Notes: a model not told the origin generated them from the letters alone. DNA of 64,000 nt from Pseudoflavonifractor gallinarum (GCF_014982855.1 NZ_JADCKF010000003.1:124001-188000); one strand, 5' to 3'; numbered from the stretch's first letter, positions 48,447 through 56,946 are shown. Numbers and translations: made by a program.

Positions 48447-50542
48447 TGGACGAGCTGAAAGCCTGCGGGAAAACCTATACCACTGCTGACGAGTCGCTTG
48501 TGTCCACGTCGGCCTTTGTCTCGGATAGCCTTGTAGCTGAGAGCCTGGGGGTGGACACGCTCACCGCAGTGGTCAAGGACTACCAACTTCAGGTCCGGCT
48601 TTTGGCCGTTGACGGTATGCTGGCTGCCGCGAACGGCGAGCTTTTGGCCGCCGCCACCAGTGACACGGGACTGAAAAAATATGACTACGGAGAGACCGTG
48701 ACGTATACTCACGAGGGTGACCTGTTCGGCCTCTTTTATCTGGAGAAAATTACACGCGTCGGTCCTTATGACTACAAAATGCAGGCGATCTCCGCCATTG
48801 GGCTGCTGCTGACGGATACCTACTATGGCGGGGTGTACACTGGCATTTCTGTGGGGGAACTTGTCGCTGACATTGTACATGGCATATTTTCGTACACCAT
48901 TGACCCGGTTCTGGGGGAGCAGCCCGTTTTCGGCTGGCTCAAAAAGTCGTCCAGGCGGGACGCTCTCAGAGACGTCCTCTTCGCTATGGGTGGGCAGATA
49001 CGGAAGGACCGCACGGGCGCGGTGGTAATTGAGCCTCAGAGAGGACGAGAACCGTATGAAATAACCGCAGACGAGGTATACCAGGGTGGAAGCGTGGCGG
49101 GGCTTTCGCCGGCCTCCGGAATAAATATCACGGAGCATACATTCATGGCCTTAACAGCGGATGAGCGTGTCACTCTATTTGATGGAGAAGCGGCGGCAGA
49201 ATCAATAGTAACGCCGAAAGGGGCCAGGATGATGGGCGTATTGGTGGACTTTTCTGAGCCCATGCATGATCTTCAGGCTGACAACGTGACGATACTGGAG
49301 AGTGGAGCCAACTACGCCGTTATCGGGCCATCCTCTGCAGCGGTACTGACTGGACAAAAATACACGCACACCGAGCGGGTGCTGTCGAGGGGGCAAAAGA
49401 CCTCTGGATCTCCGAATATCATACCATCAAGCGCCTGTACTCTTGTGAACCTGCTCAACTCTGAAAATGTCGCTGATCGGCTCATGGCTTACTATGGGTC
49501 TGCCAGTGAGATCGAAGCGGACATCGTGATGACAACACAGAAATCCGGAGATGCGGTTAAATTTACCGACCCTTTCGGAGACAGCGCGCAAGGGTATATA
49601 ACGGAGCTCGATGTGACAATGTCGGCCATAATGAAAGCACGAGCCACCATTGTCTCCGGCTATATCCCCACCGCGTCGGGCAACTACTACGAGCACGTGG
49701 CGGTCCTGACCGAGGACACCGACTTTGTCATGCCGCCGGAGTGCAAGGGCAAGGCCCGGGTGGTAGTCATCGGCGGGGGCGACGGCGGTGACCTGGGAAG
49801 CCCAGGCGAAAAGGGTGGGAAAGCATCCACCGACAAGTACGGCACCGCCGGCGAGGGAGGCGCGCCCGGCACGCCAGGCAACGGCGGCAAGATCTATGTA
49901 GAGACCATCCATGCCTCGCCCGGACAGCACTTTGGGGTAAAGATCGGCCCTGGCGGAAAGGGAGCTACCTTGGACGCGGAAGCTGAGCCGGGCGGTGAGA
50001 CCACCTTTGGGGTACTCTCTTCTGCAAATGGCCGCAGCGCCCCGGAGGGCTACGTCAATCTCTTTGACGGATCGATTTATGGAGACGTAGGCATCAGCGG
50101 CATCCACGGCGGGCGAGGCTCCGGAGCCGGAGAGAGCGGCACAGAGGTCGTGCCCGGCGAGGACGTGGAGTACAAGGGTGTGATCTATCGTCCGGGCGAA
50201 CAGGGTGAAAGCGACCATTATAGCAGCTACTACGGCCTTGGCGGCCTCGGTGGAGGAGCTGCTGCTGGTGTAAACGGAAACGATGGCGAGAGCGGAAACG
50301 TGAGCAGCCAGCCATTTGCGGACGGCGGCGATGGAGGCGATGGAGCTACCCCGGTAAAAGCCGACAACGGACTCCGACGTGGGCAGGGAGGAGGTGCCGG
50401 ACACGGCGGTGGAGGCGGCGGTGGCGGCGGCCCCGCAAAAGGACCCGACTCGTCCAGCGAGTGGTCTGGTCTGGGTGGATCTGGCGGAGACGGCGGCGAG
50501 GGCGGTGACGGGGCCCCAGGCCTGGTACTGGTCTATTATTGA
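48446..50542 (+). CDS. Baseplate/tail-tip protein with glycine-rich C-terminal domain
   Basis: A 698-residue protein. The first 400 residues look like a siphovirus baseplate hub (YGETVTYTHEGDLFGLFYLE, LKKSSRRDALRDVLFAMGGQ). The last ~280 are extremely Gly-rich (GKARVVVIGGGDGGDLGSPG, with G-G-x runs such as GGGGGGGGG near residue 660). The glycine-rich part resembles adhesin/fibre-tip domains, where polyglycine helices pack in a sandwich, and probably contacts the host surface. The two parts are normally separate proteins. Confidence 0.75.
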   Translation: MDELKACGKTYTTADESLVSTSAFVSDSLVAESLGVDTLTAVVKDYQLQVRLLAVDGMLAAANGELLAAATSDTGLKKYDYGETVTYTHEGDLFGLFYLEKITRVGPYDYKMQAISAIGLLLTDTYYGGVYTGISVGELVADIVHGIFSYTIDPVLGEQPVFGWLKKSSRRDALRDVLFAMGGQIRKDRTGAVVIEPQRGREPYEITADEVYQGGSVAGLSPASGINITEHTFMALTADERVTLFDGEAAAESIVTPKGARMMGVLVDFSEPMHDLQADNVTILESGANYAVIGPSSAAVLTGQKYTHTERVLSRGQKTSGSPNIIPSSACTLVNLLNSENVADRLMAYYGSASEIEADIVMTTQKSGDAVKFTDPFGDSAQGYITELDVTMSAIMKARATIVSGYIPTASGNYYEHVAVLTEDTDFVMPPECKGKARVVVIGGGDGGDLGSPGEKGGKASTDKYGTAGEGGAPGTPGNGGKIYVETIHASPGQHFGVKIGPGGKGATLDAEAEPGGETTFGVLSSANGRSAPEGYVNLFDGSIYGDVGISGIHGGRGSGAGESGTEVVPGEDVEYKGVIYRPGEQGESDHYSSYYGLGGLGGGAAAGVNGNDGESGNVSSQPFADGGDGGDGATPVKADNGLRRGQGGGAGHGGGGGGGGGPAKGPDSSSEWSGLGGSGGDGGEGGDGAPGLVLVYY

Positions 50543-50551
50543 GGAGGTAAC

Positions 50552-51556
50552 ATGGCACATACCACAGAAATCATGGTCAACGGCATCCTGACCCAGGTGA
50601 CGGAATTTGACCACTCCGCCCAGGAGATCGACGACGCCATAGATGCCCTGGGCGGGGCAAAGACACCGCAGGAGGCGCTTGCCAATTTGGGGGCGGGAGT
50701 GCGGCCCACACTCCTCCGTAACGGTTTCTTTGTCGGCGGAGGAAGCCAGAAGGGAAGCGGAATTTTCCCGATAAATCAGCGGGGGAAGCTCAGTTATGCG
50801 GACGGCTACACCATTGACGGCTGGAAGCTGAACAGCGGTACACTGACTGTAAAAGACGACTGCATCGAGTTGGAGGCGCCGTCTGGAAACTTTGCAACGT
50901 TTGAGTGCACCGTGGAAGCACCTTCCAATTACAGTGGTAAGACCCTCACTCTGTCCGCGCTGGCCGAGCGGATCAGCGGGACAGAGTATTGCTACATCAC
51001 GAACATCTTTGACGAGTACAAAAAAGATGTTGCCATTCCGGCCGAAAAGGGCTTTTGTTCACTGACGGACACCGCCGGGACGCTGACCTCCTCCCTGAAA
51101 TTTGTTTTTGTATGCGGCAAGGGGTGCAAAATTCGGATGTACGCCGCAAAGATGGAGGAGGGCACCTTCCACACGCTTGGATGGATGGATAAGTCTGGCG
51201 GTGTACATCTTTTTGATACCCTGCACTATGGATGGGAACTATCGGAGTGCCAGAGGCGCCAGCTTGCACTATGGAGGTATTTTATCTCACCCGCTGTCCA
51301 TTTTCAGCCGAACTACATCGACTTTTCCATCCCTGTTCCGGTAGAAATGAGAACAACTCCGGCTCTAACACAGAGCGATTTTATTGTATATGCAGACGCA
51401 AAAGGGACACAAAGTGGTTTTTCCCTTAGCGTTGTTGGTATTTCCTCGAATGCAATCAGAGTACGCGCCACAAAAGAGGCGCACGGATTGACTTTGGCTG
51501 ATGGTGTTCACATCGAGGTAAATGTGGAGCGAGCTATATTGGACGCTAACCTGTGA
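50552..51556 (+). CDS. Tail fibre/receptor-binding protein
   Basis: A 334-residue protein behind AGGAGGTAAC. MAHTTEIMVNGILTQVTEFD, a short IDALGGAKTPQEALANLGAG segment common at fibre N-termini, then a beta-rich domain with a carbohydrate-module-like middle (NFATFECTVEAPSNYSGKTL). It follows the baseplate gene. The receptor is unknown. Confidence 0.7.
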   Translation: MAHTTEIMVNGILTQVTEFDHSAQEIDDAIDALGGAKTPQEALANLGAGVRPTLLRNGFFVGGGSQKGSGIFPINQRGKLSYADGYTIDGWKLNSGTLTVKDDCIELEAPSGNFATFECTVEAPSNYSGKTLTLSALAERISGTEYCYITNIFDEYKKDVAIPAEKGFCSLTDTAGTLTSSLKFVFVCGKGCKIRMYAAKMEEGTFHTLGWMDKSGGVHLFDTLHYGWELSECQRRQLALWRYFISPAVHFQPNYIDFSIPVPVEMRTTPALTQSDFIVYADAKGTQSGFSLSVVGISSNAIRVRATKEAHGLTLADGVHIEVNVERAILDANL

Positions 51557-51564
51557 GGTGACAT

Positions 51565-52278
51565 ATGGAAATTATAAAGTCGAAAGTCTATGTTAAGGCC
51601 GACGAGCGCGGACGGATCACACTCTGCGATGGAGGCTATACCACCCCGGCAGCCCTATCAGGGTGGATCGAGATTGACGAAGGTACGGGAGATAGGTACA
51701 ACCTGTGCCAGAGCCATTACTTTGACGGTGGGTTGTACACCGAGGACGGCATCCCGCGGTACAAGCTGGTGGACGGCAAAGCGGTGGAGCGCACGGCGGA
51801 GGAGATCGAGGCCGACCGGGCGGCCATCCATCCGGCGCGTCCGTCCCGCACCAGTCAGATGGAGGCGGCGGTCATGGCCTTTGCTTCGGCCGCCGTGGAC
51901 ATCGAGGACGCCACGGCCCTCCAGATGCCGGATCTGTTTCCTACATGGGAGGATGTCCTGGCAGCGGGGAAGGAGCTCCCGGCGGGCCGCATTCTCCAGG
52001 ACGGAGCCCAGCTCTACCGCGTGGAGCAGGATGTCACGCCTCAGGAAGGCCAGCCGCCCCACGGGGATGGCATGCTGGCGGTCTACCGCCCCATTGACCA
52101 GCAACACGCCGGGACGGCGGATGATCCCATCCCGTGGGTGCTGGGGATGGACTGCATTGCCGGAAAGCACTATTCGTACAAAGACAAGGTGTACCGGGTG
52201 GCCGTGGGCGGTAGCATGACCCCCTGTGTCTGGCCGCCGGATACGCCCAGTATGTGGCAGTGGGAGGAGATCGCATGA
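51565..52278 (+). CDS. Tail-associated protein with CBM-like C-terminus
   Basis: A 237-residue protein. The N-terminal region (VYVKADERGRITLCDGGYTT) is fibre-associated, the middle is helical (IEADRAAIHPARPSRTSQME) and the C-terminus has GMDCIAGKHYSYKDKVYRVA with a Trp-rich end. This resembles chitin/carbohydrate-binding modules (CBM5/12). It overlaps the lysin start by 4 bases. Confidence 0.6.
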   Translation: MEIIKSKVYVKADERGRITLCDGGYTTPAALSGWIEIDEGTGDRYNLCQSHYFDGGLYTEDGIPRYKLVDGKAVERTAEEIEADRAAIHPARPSRTSQMEAAVMAFASAAVDIEDATALQMPDLFPTWEDVLAAGKELPAGRILQDGAQLYRVEQDVTPQEGQPPHGDGMLAVYRPIDQQHAGTADDPIPWVLGMDCIAGKHYSYKDKVYRVAVGGSMTPCVWPPDTPSMWQWEEIA

Positions 52279-53768
52279 GTTACAAAATCGCGGAATACCA
52301 GCAAGATAAATACCGTTTTCATCTGTACGATAATGTGAAGCGTCTCACCTGGAAGCAAATCAAGGCAGAGCAGGGACCAAACTGCGTGGGCGTGGTCAAC
52401 CTGGCACTCTTCGCGCTGACAAACATCCCCGGCAAGGCAAAAGCATACGCCCATCAGAGCGCAATCATGATCGGCGGCGCGTGGGGTCTGCGACCCAAAT
52501 ACCACGAGTACGGCATCTTGATCGACGAGGCGGGCCGCCTCACCATCGGCACCGAGGACCAGACCGTTTATGATTACGCCATCGGCTGCCCGCCGGTGGA
52601 TATCAACGGCCGACGGTATACCGACAAGGACGGCGGGCGCAATGGCTGGACCTATACCGGCGTAAAGGCTGACGGCACGGTGGTAGTGCTGTTGTGCTCC
52701 AAAGATACGCCGGAAACCACGGACTCCTTGGAGGAGGCCCTCCGGGCGCGCGGGTGCGTCCACATCCTCCGGTGGGACGGCTCCTGGTCATCCCAGGGCA
52801 CCCTTGGGCCGGGACTGGAGGTGACACCCAGCCAGCGGCGCATCTGCCGGTCCTGGTTGCTGATCTACAAACGAAAAGACGGCGCTGAGCCGCCGGACAA
52901 GGAGGATACCATGAGCAAACAGTACAAGGTCACGCCGTCCATCGGCGTCAACATCCGCAGCGGCCCGGGTACGGGCTACGGAAAGACGGGAGCCTACCCC
53001 TGCGGCATGGTGGTTGTCGTTCTGGAGGAGCGGGACGGCTGGGGACGCACGGACAAGGGCTGGGTCTCTCTGGACTACCTGGAGCCGGTAAAGGCCCCTC
53101 AGCGGACCACCGACAGCGGCATCGCCATTCAGACCGACTATATCCCACAGGGCCGAAAGAATCGTCCTGGCGGCATCAATCTGTGCAGTTATCTAACCAT
53201 CCACGAGACTGGTAACGCAGCCAGGGGGGCGGACGCGGCGGCCCACGCCTCTTACCTGAAGGGGTATAGTGCTTACAAAAATATGGTGAGCTGGCACTAC
53301 ACGGTGGACGACCACGCCATCGTCCAGCACCTGCCGGATACCGAGACGGCCTATCACGCCGGGGACGGAGCCAAGGGCCCCGGCAACACCAAGAGCATCG
53401 GCATCGAGATCTGCGTCAATGAGGGCGGAAACTTTGAGAAGGCCAAGCAGAACGCTGCCTCTCTGGTGCGCCTCCTGATGGCGGAGCACAGTATCCCCCT
53501 GGAGCGGGTAGTGCAGCACCACCACTGGAACGGCAAGGACTGCCCCCGAACGATCCGGAACACGCCCGGCGGCTGGGAGGCTTTCCTGCGGCTGTGTGAA
53601 GGGGAGAAGCCCCCGGTGTCCGACTTGGACACCGACGTGGAGGTGCTGGCCCGGGCCGGGATTGTGAAGAGCCCGGACTACTGGAAGACCGGCAGCGGCT
53701 ACGCGGACGCCAATGTGGTGTGCTTGATCCACGCCATGGCGGAGTACATTCGAAAGGAGAGCAACTGA
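52275..53768 (+). CDS. Multidomain endolysin (Amidase_2, SH3)
   Basis: A 497-residue lysin. The first ~205 residues resemble a phosphodiester glycosidase-like (NAGPA) fold (AYAHQSAIMIGGAWG, EYGILIDEAGRL). Residues about 220-275 are a bacterial SH3 domain (GVNIRSGPGTGYGKTGAYPC). Residues about 290-430 are N-acetylmuramoyl-L-alanine amidase, with zinc ligands in YLTIHETGN and VVQHHHWNGKDCP. The last ~45 residues (VLARAGIVKSPDYWKTG) are a wall-binding repeat. The holin gene follows. Confidence 0.88.
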   Translation: MSYKIAEYQQDKYRFHLYDNVKRLTWKQIKAEQGPNCVGVVNLALFALTNIPGKAKAYAHQSAIMIGGAWGLRPKYHEYGILIDEAGRLTIGTEDQTVYDYAIGCPPVDINGRRYTDKDGGRNGWTYTGVKADGTVVVLLCSKDTPETTDSLEEALRARGCVHILRWDGSWSSQGTLGPGLEVTPSQRRICRSWLLIYKRKDGAEPPDKEDTMSKQYKVTPSIGVNIRSGPGTGYGKTGAYPCGMVVVVLEERDGWGRTDKGWVSLDYLEPVKAPQRTTDSGIAIQTDYIPQGRKNRPGGINLCSYLTIHETGNAARGADAAAHASYLKGYSAYKNMVSWHYTVDDHAIVQHLPDTETAYHAGDGAKGPGNTKSIGIEICVNEGGNFEKAKQNAASLVRLLMAEHSIPLERVVQHHHWNGKDCPRTIRNTPGGWEAFLRLCEGEKPPVSDLDTDVEVLARAGIVKSPDYWKTGSGYADANVVCLIHAMAEYIRKESN

Positions 53769-53769
53769 T

Positions 53770-54261
53770 ATGGAGAACATTCCTTCCGTCTTCTCCGCAT
53801 TTGCGGATAAGGCGAACCTGATCGGCGCGGCCATCGTTTCCGGGCTTACATACGTTTTCGGGGTTCATTGGCCTGTGTTCGCGCTGTTCTTGGGTCTGAA
53901 CGTGATTGACTACATCTATGGCCTGATGAAGGCCCGGGCTACTGGTACCCTGTCCAGTGCCAAGGGAGCACGGGGTATTGTGAAGAAGTTCAGCTATTGG
54001 GTGATTGTCTCTCTGTCCTTCGGTGTTTCCTTCGTCCTCATGGACCTGGGCACGGTGCTGGGAATCAACCTTGGCTTTCTGCAGCTCATCGGATGGTTTA
54101 CGTTGGCTGTCTATATCTTGAATGAGCTGACCAGCATTGTGGAGAATATGGTGGCCCTGGGGGTGGACGTGCCGGAGATCCTGGTGAAGGGCCTGGCCGC
54201 AGCCAGGACGGCGGTCGATGAAGCAGGGGATAAGGTGGTCCCTGGGGATAAAGCAGAATAG
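53770..54261 (+). CDS. Phage holin (Phage_holin_4-type)
   Basis: A 163-residue protein with three to four hydrophobic segments (YVFGVHWPVFALFLGLNVID; SYWVIVSLSFGVSFVLMDLG; FLQLIGWFTLAVYILNELTS) and a charged tail. The family forms membrane holes for the endolysin. It starts 1 base after the lysin stop region and is the last gene of the phage. Confidence 0.9.
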   Translation: MENIPSVFSAFADKANLIGAAIVSGLTYVFGVHWPVFALFLGLNVIDYIYGLMKARATGTLSSAKGARGIVKKFSYWVIVSLSFGVSFVLMDLGTVLGINLGFLQLIGWFTLAVYILNELTSIVENMVALGVDVPEILVKGLAAARTAVDEAGDKVVPGDKAE

Positions 54262-54270
54262 CGCGATGAC

Positions 54271-54305
54271 AAAAATGCCCGCAGGCAATCCCTGCGGGCA
54301 TTTTG
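54271..54305 (+). terminator. Late-operon terminator
   Basis: AAAATGCCCGCAGG and CCTGCGGGCATTTT, a 14-bp perfect stem with a 6-base loop. Confidence 0.9.
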
Positions 54306-54351
54306 TTCCCATCCTTTGTTCTTCTCTTAAAATAATAGTTTATTGATATAA

Positions 54352-54360
54352 GGTGGACCA
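54352..54360. other. Right attachment core (attR) GGTGGACCA
   Basis: Identical to 24431-24439 and read as Gly-Gly-Pro in the cotJC frame. The phage-side arm AATAATAGT (54331-54339) is the inverse of ACTATTATT (24451-24459). Confidence 0.9.
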
Positions 54361-54861
54361 GACGGGGAGCTGGGCGCGTCCATCCGCTATCTCAGCCAGC
54401 GCTACTCCATGCCCTATCCCGAGCTCAAGGGACTGCTCACCGACATCGGCGTAGAGGAGCTGGGCCACCTGGAGATGGTGGGCACCATCGTCTATCAGCT
54501 CACCCGGAAGCTCTCGCCGGACGATCCCAGAATGGGGAACTTCGCCCCCTACTTCACGGACCACGGGGCCAGCGTATATCCCGCGGCGGCATCCGGCGCT
54601 CCCTGGACCGCCTCCTATATCGGAGTCAAGGGCGACATCATCTGTGATCTGACCGAGGACCTGGCCGCCGAGCAGAAGGCCCGCGTCACCTACGATAACA
54701 TCTTGCGGCAGTCGGACGACCCCGACGTCAGCGACGTCATCCGCTTCCTGCGCGAGCGGGAGATCATACATTTCCAGCGCTTTGGCGAGGCCATCCAGCT
54801 GGCCAAGGACAAGATGAACCAGAAGAATGTCTACTATATGAACCCCGTGCTGGACCGATAG
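54352..54861 (+). pseudogene. cotJC: cotJC, 3' part
   Basis: The remaining 169 codons: GGPDGELGASIRYLSQRYSM, then the manganese-catalase-like helices with IGVEELGHLEMVGTIVYQL and FLREREIIHFQRFGEAIQLA. These Glu/His positions match metal ligands of the Mn-catalase family. It has no start codon or promoter of its own in the right place (the first ATG is at 54409), so without excision only the chimeric 5' fragment would be made. Joined to 24344-24430 it gives a complete 198-residue CotJC. Confidence 0.95.
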
Positions 54862-54880
54862 GGACCATCCACCGGCAAAA

Positions 54881-54922
54881 CAGGACCCAAGTCTTTGTTC
54901 TGACTTGGGTCCTGCATTTTTT
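54881..54922 (+). terminator. Terminator after cotJC
   Basis: CAGGACCCAAGTC and GACTTGGGTCCTG, a 13-bp stem with an 8-base loop, followed by CATTTTTT. Confidence 0.85.
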
Positions 54923-55379
54923 ACGGGTCCAGCTTCACTTTTACCACCATGCGCTTGACCGGAGCGGGCGCCCCGCAGGCCACACGGGGGGCATGGAGAT
55001 CGTCCGGCCAGACGATATAGAACATGCCGGCCTCCAGCTTCAGGGTATCCCAGTCCCCGTTCCAGAAGCCGATGTCCTTCTGGGGATCATAGGGGACCGT
55101 CACCGGTACGGTACCGTTCTGGGCGTAGCCCACGCACTCGCTGCCCTCCAGGAGGTACTGGATGTCCGCATACCGCTTGTGGCCCTCCAGCTGGGACTCC
55201 TCCCGGGGCAGGGTGTCCACCTCAAAGAGCGTGGCAAAAATATTCTCCCCGTCAATGGTACATTTCTCTCCCGGCACCATGCTGGAAGGGTCGGCCTGCA
55301 CCATCCATTCCAGCGCCTTCTGGAAGCGCTCCCCCAGGCCATAGTAGACGGCGGCATTCTTTACCCGATCGATCACCAT
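54921..55379 (-). CDS. YhcH/YjgK/YiaL family protein
   Basis: A 152-residue cupin-fold protein of the YhcH/EbgC type (beta-D-galactosidase subunit beta-like). Motifs are EGHKRYADIQYLLEGSECVG and MFYIVWPDDLHAPRV with metal-binding His/Glu. Relatives are thought to act on modified sugars such as sialic acid derivatives. ATG 55379 is chosen behind AAAGGAGGAATGG. No sugar genes are nearby. Confidence 0.88.
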   Translation of the reverse strand: MVIDRVKNAAVYYGLGERFQKALEWMVQADPSSMVPGEKCTIDGENIFATLFEVDTLPREESQLEGHKRYADIQYLLEGSECVGYAQNGTVPVTVPYDPQKDIGFWNGDWDTLKLEAGMFYIVWPDDLHAPRVACGAPAPVKRMVVKVKLDP

Positions 55380-55496
55380 CGTTCCATTCCTCCTTTTGCT
55401 TTCCAAATCGTTTCGCTTATATAGTACGTCTTTTGGCGCATAAATTCAACCGGAAATCCAGCCATGGATGAAAAAGATTTTCTGAAAAAAGAAGCC

Positions 55497-55525
55497 TTTA
55501 CAAAAACTGAAATGAGCAGTATAAT
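55497..55525 (+). promoter_or_regulatory. Promoter of the hyd maturation operon
   Basis: TTTACA (55497-55502), 17 bases, TATAAT (55520-55525). Confidence 0.75.
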
Positions 55526-55529
55526 CAAG

Positions 55530-55629
55530 GCAACGCTGACGCGAAAGGGAGATGCTCCCTGACGGGGAAGGGTTGTGCAGAATACTGGTTTTCCGTATGG
55601 GCGCACCTTCTTTCGGTGCGTCCATTTTT
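55530..55629 (+). promoter_or_regulatory. Structured leader with intrinsic terminator before hyd genes (candidate riboswitch/attenuator)
   Basis: GCAAC (55530-55534) pairs with GTTGT (55572-55576), enclosing GGGAG/CTCCC and a GACG-containing internal loop. An ATAC/GTAT hairpin follows. A terminator, GGGCGCACC (55599-55607) with GGTGCGTCC (55615-55623) and ATTTTT, ends before the AGGAGG of the first gene. Aptamer-like fold plus terminator is typical of transcriptional riboswitches. I do not recognise the class. Confidence 0.5.
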
Positions 55630-55655
55630 CGTGCGTTACAAGGAGGAACCGATCT

Positions 55656-55913
55656 ATGGAAGAATCGCGCGTGGCCCTTCTCGGCGTAGTGGTCGAGAAT
55701 GCGGATTCCGTGGAAAAGCTCAACGAGCTGCTCCATCAATACAAGGACTATATCATCGGCCGGATGGGACTGCCCTACCGGCAGCGGGGCTGCAACATCA
55801 TCTCCATCGTGCTGGATGCGCCCTCGGACGCCATCAGCGCGCTGTCCGGGAAGGTGGGCATGCTGCCCGGCGTGACCTGCAAGGCCATCTATTCCAAGCT
55901 GCCCAATGGATGA
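55656..55913 (+). CDS. TM1266-family iron-only hydrogenase system regulator
   Basis: An 85-residue ACT-like/NikR-C-like protein: MEESRVALLGVVVENADSVE, then IIGRMGLPYRQRGCNIISIV and PGVTCKAIYSKLP. Members (HydX/TM1266) lie beside hydE/F/G in many clostridia and are annotated as regulators of the [FeFe] hydrogenase system. They lack a DNA-binding domain, so an indirect or metal/folate-sensing role is possible. Overlaps hydE by 8 bases. Confidence 0.88.
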   Translation: MEESRVALLGVVVENADSVEKLNELLHQYKDYIIGRMGLPYRQRGCNIISIVLDAPSDAISALSGKVGMLPGVTCKAIYSKLPNG

Positions 55914-56946
55914 GCTGCTGGAAAAGCTGATCGAGGAGCACCATCTGAGCCGGGAGGAGTGGCGGGCGCTGCTGGCACGGCGCCGGTCCCTGGACCAGGC
56001 GCTCCTTTTCGGCCGGGCCGAGGCGGAGCGGCGCCGCTGGTATGGGGACGCCATCTACGTCCGCGGTCTCATCGAATGCACCAATATCTGCAAGAATAAC
56101 TGCCTCTACTGCGGCATTCGCCGGGGCAATCCCGCGGTGAGCCGCTACCGCCTGGAGCGGGACACCATCCTGGACTGCTGCGCCCGGGGGTATGAGTGGG
56201 GCTTTCGCACCTTCGTGCTCCAGGGGGGAGAGGACCCCGGCCTCTCGCCGGACCAGATCGCGGAGTGGGTAGGGGCCATCAAGGCCAACTGGCCGGACTG
56301 CGCCGTCACCCTCTCCTTCGGAGAGTATGAGCGATCGGTCTACCAGCTCTGGTTTGACGCCGGCGCGGACCGCTACCTGCTGCGCCATGAGACGGCGGAC
56401 GCCGCCCATTACGCCATGCTGCACCCCCCGGAGATGGCCCTGGGCCATCGGCTGGACTGTCTGCGCACCCTGAAGGAGATCGGCTACCAGGTGGGGGCCG
56501 GATTTATGGTGGGCTCTCCCGGGCAGACCCCGGACACCCTTGCGGCCGACTTCTGTTTCTTGCAGGAGTTCCAGCCCCATATGGTGGGGATCGGCCCCTT
56601 CATCCCCCAGAAGGACACCCCCTTTGGCGGAGAGACGGCCGGAACGCTGGAGGATACCCTCATTCTGCTGGCGCTGGTGCGTCTGCTGCTGCCCCGGGTC
56701 CTTCTTCCGGCCACCACCGCGCTGGGTACCATCCACCCCCAGGGGCGGGAGCTGGGGATCAAGGCGGGGGCCAACGTGGTCATGCCCAACCTGTCGCCCC
56801 CCGCCACCCGGGAGAAATATACGCTCTACGACCATAAGCTCTGCACCGGGGAGGAGGCCGCGGAACATCTGGCCGGCCTGAAACGGCGCCTGGCCTCCAT
56901 CGGCTGCACGGTGGCGGTCCACCGCGGAGATTTCCCGGGGAATTAG
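55906..56946 (+). CDS. hydE: [FeFe]-hydrogenase maturase HydE
   Basis: A 346-residue radical SAM enzyme for H-cluster assembly. The cluster motif is CTNICKNNCLYCGIR (CxxxCxxxxxxxC region with the canonical CX3CX2C inside NICKNNCLYC). GFRTFVLQGGEDPGLS and VGSPGQTPDTL are family signatures. HydE is thought to act on an Fe-cysteine complex made by HydG. It is coupled to the TM1266-like gene. A BATS-domain end is present (EKYTLYDHKLCTGEEA). Confidence 0.93.
   Translation: MDELLEKLIEEHHLSREEWRALLARRRSLDQALLFGRAEAERRRWYGDAIYVRGLIECTNICKNNCLYCGIRRGNPAVSRYRLERDTILDCCARGYEWGFRTFVLQGGEDPGLSPDQIAEWVGAIKANWPDCAVTLSFGEYERSVYQLWFDAGADRYLLRHETADAAHYAMLHPPEMALGHRLDCLRTLKEIGYQVGAGFMVGSPGQTPDTLAADFCFLQEFQPHMVGIGPFIPQKDTPFGGETAGTLEDTLILLALVRLLLPRVLLPATTALGTIHPQGRELGIKAGANVVMPNLSPPATREKYTLYDHKLCTGEEAAEHLAGLKRRLASIGCTVAVHRGDFPGN

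Larger units (their letters stand above)
24431..54360. mobile_element. 29.9-kb prophage inserted in cotJC (skin-like sporulation intervening element)
   Basis: The element lies between direct repeats of GGTGGACCA; one copy belongs to the host, so the excised circle is 29,921 bp. It encodes a large serine recombinase at the left end, repressor and Cro-side promoters, accessory genes, HUH replication protein, HNH/terminase/cos, HK97-like head, siphovirus tail, endolysin and holin. Average GC is lower than the host arms, with distinctly AT-rich patches at 26.6-28.8 kb and 35.4-36.3 kb. Precise excision rebuilds cotJC in frame. Nothing essential for a siphovirus is obviously missing, so it may also be an active temperate phage. 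Confidence 0.95.

Noticed and set aside
48446-50542. Gly-rich repeats considered as a collagen or CRISPR-like repeat array
   Set aside because: The repetition is at protein level (G-G-x) with no regular DNA repeat-spacer units; no CRISPR array was seen in the window.
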